Source of the DNA: Sporocytophaga sp.
GTDB lineage: Bacteria > Bacteroidota > Bacteroidia > Cytophagales > Cytophagaceae
Assembly: GCF_017745095.1 (NCBI RefSeq)
Contig: NZ_JAGHZZ010000005.1
Span: forward strand, 1 to 64,000
Length of the DNA: 64,000 bases
Direction of reading: 5' to 3'
A program made the position numbers and the translations under genes. This document shows positions 1 to 7,757 of this stretch, in pieces (the stretch's first letter is position 1; each line of letters begins with the position of its first letter). The notes below the pieces were generated by a model, which was not told the DNA's origin, searched no databases, and was given only the letters and a program-made list of their open reading frames with translations.

Positions 1-137
1 AAGCATCTAAGTGCGAAACTCACCTCAAGATGAGGCTTCTTTATAAGGGTCGTCATAGACGATGACGTTGATAGGTTGCAGGTGTAAAGACAGTAATGTC
101 CTAAGCTGAGCAATACTAATTACCCGTAGACTTTCCG
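1..137 (+). rRNA. rrl: 23S ribosomal RNA, 3' end (partial)
   Basis: The first bases match the conserved 3' terminal part of bacterial 23S rRNA: AAGCATCTAAGTGCGAAACT, then CACCTCAAGATGAG, GGGTCGTC, GATAGGTTGCAGGTGTAAAG, and the closing ACTAATTACCCGTAGAC. The gene begins outside the window. The exact 3' end is estimated at about base 137 from where conservation normally stops. A 5S gene follows about 100 bases later, which is the usual order of an rRNA operon. Confidence 0.95.
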
Positions 138-235
138 TTAGCGCTGTGTGTTATAGTATATATCTTTTTCTCAGATGTTGTCATGACCTTAAACAAAAGG
201 TTTAAGAGTCAAAAAAATAAAAGCATTTAAAACCT

Positions 236-349
<114 letters not shown>

Positions 350-360
350 TATTATTATAA

Positions 361-391
361 AGCTCTGAAGACAGTTCAGAGCTTTTTTTAT
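361..391 (+). terminator. Rho-independent terminator of the rRNA operon
   Basis: A 9-bp perfect stem AGCTCTGAA / TTCAGAGCT with a 5-base loop is followed directly by a run of T. It lies just after the 5S rRNA and before the next gene, so it most likely ends the rRNA transcript. Confidence 0.85.
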
Positions 392-561
392 TTATATGGT
401 TCGGCATATTTTAATCAACAGAAACAAATGCTTATTTTTATATTTAATTTTTTAGTGTTATCGTTTTAGATTTAATTCACATTTGCTCCTATTCATTTAG
501 TCAAATTGAAAATTTAATTTTTATATTACAGTCCTGAAACCAGATTTCTTGTTTTGAATTA

Positions 562-2598
562 ATGAATTTTCTATATCCTTCTTTTTTGTTTGCATTATCG
601 GCTATATTAATTCCGGTAATTATTCATCTCTTTAATTTCCAACGTCCAGTTAAGGTGTTGTTTACCAATGTTTCCTTTCTGGAGGTAGTTAAGGAATCAA
701 CATCAACTCGATTTAGATTAAAACAAATATTAATCCTACTCAGCAGAATATTATTTATTTTGTTTCTGGTTTTGGCTTTTGCTCAGCCAATAATTCAAGG
801 GAATGGCATTGGGGCTAAATCAAAAAATAATGTAGGGGTATATCTGGATAATTCATATAGCATGGAAAATGAATTAGAGGATGGAAAAGCTCTCGATGTG
901 GTAACAAAATCATTGTTATCTCTAGTAGATCTTAATCCGGCATCCACAAACTATGCACTTTTGACCAATAATTTTGAGGGAAAAGATTTATTTAAAAGAA
1001 ACAAAGGCCGGTTTAGCGAAAGACTGTCTGAAATAAAGTTTTCCAATGAATATAGGAGTGCTGAGGAGGTTAATAATAGATTTAGAAATCTGGGTGATTT
1101 AGAGAGTAAGTTTATTAATCACTATTATTGGTTTTCTGATTTTCAAAAATCAACCATGGGATCCTTAGAAAACTTGGTATTAGATTCTTTATCTGAATAT
1201 TATTGGATTCCAGTTCAAAATAAAGAAGTGTCTAATGTTTTCATTGATTCAGTTTGGTTGGGAACTCCTTATGTAAAAGTTAATCAAAATAATGAAATAA
1301 ATGTAAAGCTTAATTATCAAGGATACGAAGATAATAAAGAAGTAAATTTGAAACTAAGTATTGATGGTATTCAAGTTAGTTCTGCTGTAACACAAGTTGG
1401 CAATGGAATTTCTTTAGTCGTGAAAATACCTTTTAACATAACTGGAAATACAGTTAAAAAATGTATTCTTACTATCGATGATAGTCCTATTTCTTTTGAT
1501 AATCAATATTTCTTCACAATTAATCCTAGCCCAAAGGTTAATGTTTTATTAGTGGATGATGGGAATAATACCTATTTGAGAAATTTATTTAATAACGAAG
1601 ATATTTTTGTTGTTACATCAACTACATCAGGTAATCTTGATTATTCTTCTATACCAGTTTCCAATTTAGTAGTAATTAATGCTGTTAAAAGTATTCCAGC
1701 TTCTCTTTCTGAATCCATTGCTGAATATGTTAAGAAAGGTGGGGATCTTATATATGTCCCTGCAAGCAATACCGATATAAATAACTTAAATGGATTTTTA
1801 AAAAGCTTAAATATATCTCAGGTTGATTCGTATGCTTCAGATACTTTAGGTGATAAGGGGCTTTATACTTTAGTGCCTCCAGACTTTAACAATCCTTTCT
1901 TTAAAAATATATTTGAGAAAAGGGATCAAAATATTTCAATGCCATATGCTTTTCCAATTTTATATTCCCCAAATCAATCTAATGGATTATTAAAATTTAA
2001 GAATGGAAGATCGTTTTTGTCAGAATTTACTTCAGGAAAAGGCAAGTTATTTTTCTTTGCAGCCCCATTCAATTCTGGTTATACTAACTTTCCAAGGCAT
2101 GCATTATTTGTTCCAGTTTTATATAAAATCGGATTTGATAGTTTTTCTTCGTATGAAAAGTTAGGATACAGTTTTCAGGATAAAAACTTTACGATAGAAT
2201 TAAATGATACTCGTGGTGAAAATATTTTTACAATAGAAGGTAATGGGGTTAAGTTTATTCCAGATCAAAGAATTTTGGGAAAGCAGCTTATTGTTGAAAT
2301 ACCTGACAAGGAAATGGGACCTGGATTTTATTCTCTTGTAAACAAGCAAGGAAATCTTGAAAGGATTATTCCTCTAAATTTTGGCAAGAAAGAATCCATT
2401 ATGGATTTTTATTCTATAGATGAGTTGAAAAAAGTTCAGGCGACACATCCTAATGTTAAAATTCTTCCTCTTGAAAATACTGATTCTTTTCTCAAAGATT
2501 TTAAAAATGAAGAGCAGGGAAGGCCTCTTTGGAAATATTGTTTAATTTTGTGCCTGTTGTTTTTACTCACGGAAATTTTATTGATTCGTTTCTTTTAA
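562..2598 (+). CDS. BatA-domain membrane protein with VWA-like region
   Basis: A 678-residue membrane protein. Residues 1-85 form the double-anchor BatA (aerotolerance) N-terminal domain: a membrane segment at about 5-25, a basic linker, and a second membrane segment at about 55-80. After it comes a von Willebrand A-like region with a MIDAS-type DNSYSM (DxSxS) near residue 96, then a long periplasmic region, and a final membrane segment (about residues 657-677). In Bat operons such proteins sit in the inner membrane and may scaffold protein complexes, but this gene stands apart from other bat genes, so its specific role is unknown. It ends 1 base before the next gene, so the two are likely cotranscribed. 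Start codon ATG; no clear Shine-Dalgarno. Confidence 0.8.
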   Translation: MNFLYPSFLFALSAILIPVIIHLFNFQRPVKVLFTNVSFLEVVKESTSTRFRLKQILILLSRILFILFLVLAFAQPIIQGNGIGAKSKNNVGVYLDNSYSMENELEDGKALDVVTKSLLSLVDLNPASTNYALLTNNFEGKDLFKRNKGRFSERLSEIKFSNEYRSAEEVNNRFRNLGDLESKFINHYYWFSDFQKSTMGSLENLVLDSLSEYYWIPVQNKEVSNVFIDSVWLGTPYVKVNQNNEINVKLNYQGYEDNKEVNLKLSIDGIQVSSAVTQVGNGISLVVKIPFNITGNTVKKCILTIDDSPISFDNQYFFTINPSPKVNVLLVDDGNNTYLRNLFNNEDIFVVTSTTSGNLDYSSIPVSNLVVINAVKSIPASLSESIAEYVKKGGDLIYVPASNTDINNLNGFLKSLNISQVDSYASDTLGDKGLYTLVPPDFNNPFFKNIFEKRDQNISMPYAFPILYSPNQSNGLLKFKNGRSFLSEFTSGKGKLFFFAAPFNSGYTNFPRHALFVPVLYKIGFDSFSSYEKLGYSFQDKNFTIELNDTRGENIFTIEGNGVKFIPDQRILGKQLIVEIPDKEMGPGFYSLVNKQGNLERIIPLNFGKKESIMDFYSIDELKKVQATHPNVKILPLENTDSFLKDFKNEEQGRPLWKYCLILCLLFLLTEILLIRFF

Positions 2599-2599
2599 A

Positions 2600-3862
2600 A
2601 TGAAAATTCTCTTAAAATCTGCTGAAATAATAGATAAAAATTCACCTTATCATTTTCAGAAAAAGAATATAATTATTGTTGATGGTAAAATTGAAAAGAT
2701 TGGAGATTTTGATGAGACAGCTGATATTGTACTGGAAAGCCCCGATTTAAAAGTTTCACCAGGATGGTTTGATTTAAGGGCGTCTATAAAAGATCCTGGA
2801 AGCGAACATAAAGAAGATATTCATTCTGCTACCAAAGCTGCTGCTTCGGGTGGATTTACCGGTATGGTTTGTATGCCGAATACTAAGCCGGTTTTACAAA
2901 CTAAAGATTTGGTTGAATATATTTCTAACAGGTCTGCAAATAAAATAACTTCTGTTTACCCTGTAGCTGCTGTAACTATTGACAATAAGGGTGAAGAGAT
3001 TACAGAAATGATTGATTTGCATAAAGCTGGAGCAATAGCTTTTTCTGATGGGAATAAACCTATCTGGCATTCAGATGTGTTATTAAAAACACTTCAATAT
3101 CTTCAGTCATTTGATGGTTTATTGCTTGTTCATGCTGAGGATAAATATGTTTCAATGTATGGTCAGATGAATGAAGGCTTAACCAGTACGCTGCTGGGAT
3201 TGAAGGGGCTTCCCAAATTGGCTGAAGAGATAATTGTTGAAAGAGACCTTAGAATATTAAGATATACAGGAGGTAAGATTCATTTTTCTCACGTTAGTAG
3301 TCCTCGGTCATTTGAACTTATTAAAGAAGCTAAAGCTGAAGGTTTGAATGTTACTTGTGATATTACAGCATACAATCTCGCTTTAGATGATACTTTATTA
3401 GCTTCATTTGATACTAATTTAAAAGTGAACCCACCATTGAGATCTAAGGAAGATGTTGACGCTTTCTGGAGTTATTTAAAAAATGGAATTATTGACGCTA
3501 TTGTATCAGATCATAATCCTCAGGATGAAGAGAGTAAGAATTTAGAATTTGACCTTGCTGAGTTTGGAATGATTGGATTAGAATCGGTGTTTTCCATTGT
3601 AAATACAATTAAAAGAGATATTCCTCTTGAAACTCTCCTTGATAAAATAGCCTATGCACCGCGCAGAATTCTTGGTATATCTCAGCCTGTTATAAAGGAG
3701 GGCGAACTTGCTGAAATTACCATTTTTGATTCTGAAAGAGAATGGGAGTTTACAAAAGATGACATTAAATCAAAATCTAAAAATACTCCATTTGTTGGTT
3801 GGAAATTCAAAGGGAAACCCTTGGCAGTAATTAACAAAGGAATGTATTTTATTAATAACTAA
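2600..3862 (+). CDS. Dihydroorotase-like protein (PyrC', metal site incomplete)
   Basis: A 420-residue member of the type I dihydroorotase / cyclic amidohydrolase family. The fold markers are present: SPGWFDLR at the position of the usual PGxxDxHxH motif, MPNTKP at 92-97, H178 (LLVHAED), H228 and H231 (HFSHVSS), and D304-H305 (SDHNP). However, the canonical HxH metal pair is replaced by R60 and S62. Since those histidines bind the catalytic zinc in active enzymes, this copy is probably not an active dihydroorotase by itself. Non-catalytic homologues (PyrC') are known to act as structural partners of aspartate transcarbamoylase. A second, true PyrC would be expected elsewhere. It is tightly linked to the BatA gene before it (1-base gap) and the glycosyltransferase after it (1-base gap). 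Confidence 0.8.
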   Translation: MKILLKSAEIIDKNSPYHFQKKNIIIVDGKIEKIGDFDETADIVLESPDLKVSPGWFDLRASIKDPGSEHKEDIHSATKAAASGGFTGMVCMPNTKPVLQTKDLVEYISNRSANKITSVYPVAAVTIDNKGEEITEMIDLHKAGAIAFSDGNKPIWHSDVLLKTLQYLQSFDGLLLVHAEDKYVSMYGQMNEGLTSTLLGLKGLPKLAEEIIVERDLRILRYTGGKIHFSHVSSPRSFELIKEAKAEGLNVTCDITAYNLALDDTLLASFDTNLKVNPPLRSKEDVDAFWSYLKNGIIDAIVSDHNPQDEESKNLEFDLAEFGMIGLESVFSIVNTIKRDIPLETLLDKIAYAPRRILGISQPVIKEGELAEITIFDSEREWEFTKDDIKSKSKNTPFVGWKFKGKPLAVINKGMYFINN

Positions 3863-3863
3863 G

Positions 3864-4838
3864 ATGGCTTCTCTAAGACCAGATATATCTGTTGTAGTGC
3901 CTTTGCTGAATGAGGCAGAATCATTACCCGAACTTACTAAATGGATAAGTAGAGTAATGGATACGAATAATTTTAAGTATGAAGTTATTCTTGTGGATGA
4001 TGGCAGTACAGATGAATCGTGGGATGTCATTGAAAAATTAAATAAAGAGAATCCTTATATTAAGGGGATAAGATTTAGTCGTAACTATGGTAAAAGTGCA
4101 GCTTTGAACCAGGGATTCCATAATGCCTCAGGTGAAGTTGTAATTACAATGGATGCAGATTTACAGGATAGTCCGGATGAGATCCCTGAATTGTATGATA
4201 TGATCAAAAAACAGGGTTTTGATCTAGTTTCCGGTTGGAAAAAGAAAAGATTTGACCCGATTTCTAAAACAATCCCTACTAAGTTATTTAATGGTGTAAC
4301 CAGTAGTATATCAGGAATTAAGCTTCATGATTTTAACTGTGGTTTGAAAGCCTATAAGTACCAGGTGATTAAAAATGTTGAAATATATGGGGAAATGCAT
4401 CGCTATATTCCTGTAATAGCTAAAAGAAACGGTTTTGGAAAAATCGGGGAAAAGGTGGTTCAGCATCAGGCAAGGAAATATGGAACCACTAAATTTGGTC
4501 TGGAACGGTTCTTATATGGTTTCCTTGATTTGTTATCAATAACCTTTGTAACTAAATTCAAAAAAAGACCAATGCATTTTTTTGGCTCTTTAGGCACTTT
4601 GTCTTTTATCTTCGGTTTTTTTACTACTTTTTATTTGCTTGCAGATAAGATATATAATCTATCTATGGGGATTAAAGGGAGAGATGTGGTCAATAATACC
4701 TGGTTCTACTTGGCATTAGTAGCTATAATTATTGGTGTACAACTATTTTTGGCAGGTTTTATCGGAGAAATCCTAACAATGAACTCTCATAAAAAGACTG
4801 ATTATATAGTTCTTGATAAAGTCGGAGATATTGCATGA
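3864..4838 (+). CDS. Family 2 glycosyltransferase, polyprenyl-phosphate type
   Basis: A 324-residue GT-A fold glycosyltransferase. The nucleotide-sugar site is visible as VDDGS (44-48) and the DxD-type DAD at 97-99 followed by LQDSPDEIP, typical of dolichol/undecaprenyl-phosphate mannosyl- or glucosyltransferases (DPM1/GtrB-like). Two C-terminal membrane segments (about 235-260 and 280-308) are also as in the GtrB group. It probably transfers a hexose to undecaprenyl phosphate at the inner membrane for glycan or lipid decoration. Its stop overlaps the start of the next glycosyltransferase by 4 bases (ATGA), implying translational coupling. Confidence 0.85.
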   Translation: MASLRPDISVVVPLLNEAESLPELTKWISRVMDTNNFKYEVILVDDGSTDESWDVIEKLNKENPYIKGIRFSRNYGKSAALNQGFHNASGEVVITMDADLQDSPDEIPELYDMIKKQGFDLVSGWKKKRFDPISKTIPTKLFNGVTSSISGIKLHDFNCGLKAYKYQVIKNVEIYGEMHRYIPVIAKRNGFGKIGEKVVQHQARKYGTTKFGLERFLYGFLDLLSITFVTKFKKRPMHFFGSLGTLSFIFGFFTTFYLLADKIYNLSMGIKGRDVVNNTWFYLALVAIIIGVQLFLAGFIGEILTMNSHKKTDYIVLDKVGDIA

Positions 4839-5806
4839 GAAGGTATTCTGTAGTTATTCCAATCTACAACCGTCCTGATGAAATTAAAGAGCTTTTGGAA
4901 AGTCTTACCAAACAGACTTACAAGAATTTTGATGTTGTTATTGTTGAGGATGGATCTTCAATAAAATGTGAGGGTATAGTTAATTCTTTTAAATCGCAAC
5001 TTGAAGTAGCGTATTATTATAAAGAAAATACCGGGCAGGGCTTTTCCAGAAACTATGGATATGAAAGAGCCAAAGGAGATTACTTTGTAGTTTTTGATTC
5101 CGACTGCATTATCCCTGCAAACTATTTTGAAGAGCTAGAAAAAGCTTTAAATGAGAATTATCTGGATGCATTTGGAGGTCCGGATAAAAGTCATCCTTCA
5201 TTTACAGATATTCAAAAAGCAATTAGCTACTCTATGACTTCTCTATTTACTACAGGGGGGATAAGAGGGAATAAAAAAAGCGTTGGAGTTTTCCATCCAA
5301 GAAGTTTTAATATGGGGATATCAAGGCAGGTATTTGAGAAAACCCGAGGATATATTATTACCAGGATGGGAGAGGACATTGAATTTAGCATAAGAATATT
5401 AAATAGTGGATTCAAATCTGGCCTTATAGAGAATGCTTTCGTTTATCATAAAAGGAGGACTAACTTTTCACATTTCTTTAAGCAGTTACATTTTTTTGGA
5501 AGGGCGAGAATAAATATTTACAGATTTTTTCCTTCGGAGTTAAAGCCAATTCATTTTATGCCAGCAGTGTTTACCTTGTTCTGCGCATTTACAATACTTT
5601 TTGCAATTTTTAGAAATAACTTATTCTATTTATGCTCCGGAATATTGCTTTTATATTCAGTGCTGATTCTGATAGATGCAACTATAAAAAACAGAAGTTT
5701 AAAAATTGGTTTTCTTAGTGTTGCCGCTGTATATACACAGCTTACGGGCTATGGGATCGGCTTTTTAACAGAACTTAAAAGAGAGTTGATTAAAGAGAAG
5801 AAATAA
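4835..5806 (+). CDS. Family 2 glycosyltransferase with C-terminal membrane segments
   Basis: A 323-residue family 2 glycosyltransferase. The N-terminal GT-A domain shows VVIPIYNRP (6-14), VEDGSS (37-42) and a DSD metal-binding triplet at 88-90; GEDIEF follows at the acceptor-site position. About three hydrophobic segments occur between residues 240 and 315. Substrate unknown. Translation is coupled to the previous glycosyltransferase by a 4-base overlap, so the two probably act in the same glycan or glycolipid pathway. It ends 2 bases before the convergent methyltransferase gene. Confidence 0.8.
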   Translation: MRRYSVVIPIYNRPDEIKELLESLTKQTYKNFDVVIVEDGSSIKCEGIVNSFKSQLEVAYYYKENTGQGFSRNYGYERAKGDYFVVFDSDCIIPANYFEELEKALNENYLDAFGGPDKSHPSFTDIQKAISYSMTSLFTTGGIRGNKKSVGVFHPRSFNMGISRQVFEKTRGYIITRMGEDIEFSIRILNSGFKSGLIENAFVYHKRRTNFSHFFKQLHFFGRARINIYRFFPSELKPIHFMPAVFTLFCAFTILFAIFRNNLFYLCSGILLLYSVLILIDATIKNRSLKIGFLSVAAVYTQLTGYGIGFLTELKRELIKEKK

Positions 5807-5808
5807 TC

Positions 5809-6570
5809 TTACTTTTTACATAGATAAATAATTTCTTCTTTGGGCAAAGCATATCTCTCTACAATTTTAGGATCAAGTTGCATTACGAAGTCATCCTCAA
5901 TAACTGTAAATCCTCCCTGCTCAAGTCGTTTTTTGTAATCTCTTCCATAAACGCGTACGTGATCATTTTGTCCGAATATTTTTTCTCTGTCAGCAGGATC
6001 AGTTATAGAAAAATCTTCAAAAGTAGTTTCGCGGGATAAGTCAAGAGGAGATTGGATGATAGCCCATCCACCTGGCTTCAATACCCTGTAAATTTCACTC
6101 ATTGCTTTAATATCACTATCAACGTGTTCCATTACGTGATTACAGAAAGCCACATCAAAGGTATTGGCTTCAAATGGAATTTGGTGTATATCCATTTTAA
6201 CCTTAGCCAAAGGAGATTCGAGATCGGCGGTGATATAATCAAGGTTCTTAAGTGCTTCAAAACGATGAATAAAACAGTGTTCCGGAGCTATATGCAACAC
6301 TTTTAACTTAGCGGTAAAGAAATTGGTTTTATTCTTCAGATATAACCACATCAAACGATGTCTTTCAAGAGAAAGGCTGTCAGGCGCCAAAGCATTAGGT
6401 CTTGGAATTCTCCCATATGGTAGGAATTTTCTATATGTTTTCCCTGATATTGGACATTCTACATTATTACCTGCATAAAATAGAGCAATAATTTTAAGTG
6501 CCAGCGGACTAAATATCTGTAGATATTTTCTGGGAATTTTTCTGATGACCAGACTTATTAACTTTTTCAT
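5809..6570 (-). CDS. Class I SAM-dependent methyltransferase
   Basis: A 253-residue Methyltransf_11-type enzyme. The SAM-binding core starts at about residue 91 (VLHIAPE, motif I-like but without the usual GxGxG), followed by the acidic YITADLES, the post-motif FDVAFCNHVMEHV, and VLKPGGWAI (motif III). An N-terminal part carries CPISGKTYRKF, where a paired-cysteine knuckle is often found in relatives; here only one cysteine remains. Substrate unknown; relatives occur near sugar and cell-surface genes, which fits the neighbouring glycosyltransferases. It is divergent from the GT4 gene and convergent with the family 2 glycosyltransferase. Confidence 0.75.
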   Translation of the reverse strand: MKKLISLVIRKIPRKYLQIFSPLALKIIALFYAGNNVECPISGKTYRKFLPYGRIPRPNALAPDSLSLERHRLMWLYLKNKTNFFTAKLKVLHIAPEHCFIHRFEALKNLDYITADLESPLAKVKMDIHQIPFEANTFDVAFCNHVMEHVDSDIKAMSEIYRVLKPGGWAIIQSPLDLSRETTFEDFSITDPADREKIFGQNDHVRVYGRDYKKRLEQGGFTVIEDDFVMQLDPKIVERYALPKEEIIYLCKK

Positions 6571-6591
6571 TTAAATGCCAAATTACCATTC

Positions 6592-6599
6592 CAAAGATA
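6592..6599 (-). promoter_or_regulatory. Possible -7 promoter box (TATCTTTG)
   Basis: On the minus strand the sequence TATCTTTG matches the Bacteroidota -7 consensus TAnnTTTG, 22 bases upstream of the methyltransferase ATG. The purB gene has the identical box at nearly the same distance. No convincing -33 TTG was seen, so this is a weak call. Confidence 0.35.
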
Positions 6600-6690
6600 G
6601 CTGATATTTTGCCCTTTATCCTAAGAAAAATAAAAAGAAAAACTTTCGATATTAGCCTTGGTTAATCTAATAGTATTATGATAAAGAACT

Positions 6691-7755
6691 ATGAGGATAG
6701 CACAAGTGAGTCCGCTTTTTGAAAGCGTGCCACCCAAATTATATGGAGGGACTGAAAGAATTGTTTCTTATCTGACAGAGGAATTAGTAAATCAGGGACA
6801 TGAAGTAACTTTATTTGCTTCAGGAGACTCTGAAACTAAAGCTAAACTGATTGCACCCTGTAACAAAGCTTTAAGATTGGATAGTGAGAGTATGGACCCG
6901 CTTGCCCACCATTTTACTTTAATGGAAATGGTGCAAAGGGAAGTTGATAATTTTGATATAATACATTTTCATATTGATTACCTTCATTTTCCGCTATCAA
7001 GAAGAATGCTTACGCCGCATATCAGCACTTTGCATGGAAGGCTTGATATGACTGATCTTATTCCATTATACAAGGAATATAAAGAAATTCCGGTAGTGTC
7101 AATTTCTGATTTTCAAAGAAAGCCACTTCCAGAGGCTAACTGGATAGAAACCGTATATCATGGGCTTCCTTCAAACCTTTATAAGGGGAGTAACAAAGAA
7201 GGTAAATATTTGGCATTCTTAGGTAGATTTTCTCCTGAAAAGAGGCCTGAAAGGGCTATACAACTAGCCATTGATGCAGGTATTCCTATTAAGCTTGCAG
7301 CCAAAGTTGATACTAAAGATCATGAGTATTTTGAAACAGTTATTAAACCAATGCTCAATCATCCTTTGGTAGACTATATTGGAGAAGTCAGTGAAAAAGA
7401 AAAACAGGAATTCCTTGAAAATGCAATTGCTCTGGTTTTTCTGATAGACTGGCCTGAACCATTTGGTCTGGTTATGATAGAATCAATTGCCTGTGGTACT
7501 CCCGTAATTGCCTGGAGAAACGGAAGTGTTCCTGAAGTTATAGAAGACGGTGTGTCCGGAAGAATTGTAGAAAGTATGGAAGAAGCCCTTTGTAGTATTG
7601 AGGAGGTAAAAAAACTTGATCGAAATAAAGTGCGTGCTTGTTTCGATAAGAGATTTTCAGCAGAAAGAATGACTAGGGATTATGTAGAGGTTTATGATCA
7701 GCTGATCAAAACTAAAAGTATGTCCAATATTAATTTTGTTTATAAAAATGTTTAG
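6691..7755 (+). CDS. GT4-family glycosyltransferase
   Basis: A 354-residue GT-B fold glycosyltransferase of family 4. It begins with the donor-side pattern MRIAQVSPLF and PPKLYGGTERIV, has the linker/second Rossmann start LAFLGRFSPEKRP near residue 168, and the family signature EPFGLVMIE plus ACGTPVIAW near residues 245-270. Relatives transfer hexoses from NDP-sugars. It is followed 2 bases later by an amylo-alpha-1,6-glucosidase-like enzyme, a pairing seen in several bacteria, which suggests a role in synthesis or remodelling of an alpha-glucan such as glycogen. Divergent from the methyltransferase. The ATG at 6691 begins exactly at the conserved N-terminal motif. Confidence 0.85.
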   Translation: MRIAQVSPLFESVPPKLYGGTERIVSYLTEELVNQGHEVTLFASGDSETKAKLIAPCNKALRLDSESMDPLAHHFTLMEMVQREVDNFDIIHFHIDYLHFPLSRRMLTPHISTLHGRLDMTDLIPLYKEYKEIPVVSISDFQRKPLPEANWIETVYHGLPSNLYKGSNKEGKYLAFLGRFSPEKRPERAIQLAIDAGIPIKLAAKVDTKDHEYFETVIKPMLNHPLVDYIGEVSEKEKQEFLENAIALVFLIDWPEPFGLVMIESIACGTPVIAWRNGSVPEVIEDGVSGRIVESMEEALCSIEEVKKLDRNKVRACFDKRFSAERMTRDYVEVYDQLIKTKSMSNINFVYKNV

Positions 7756-7757
7756 GC

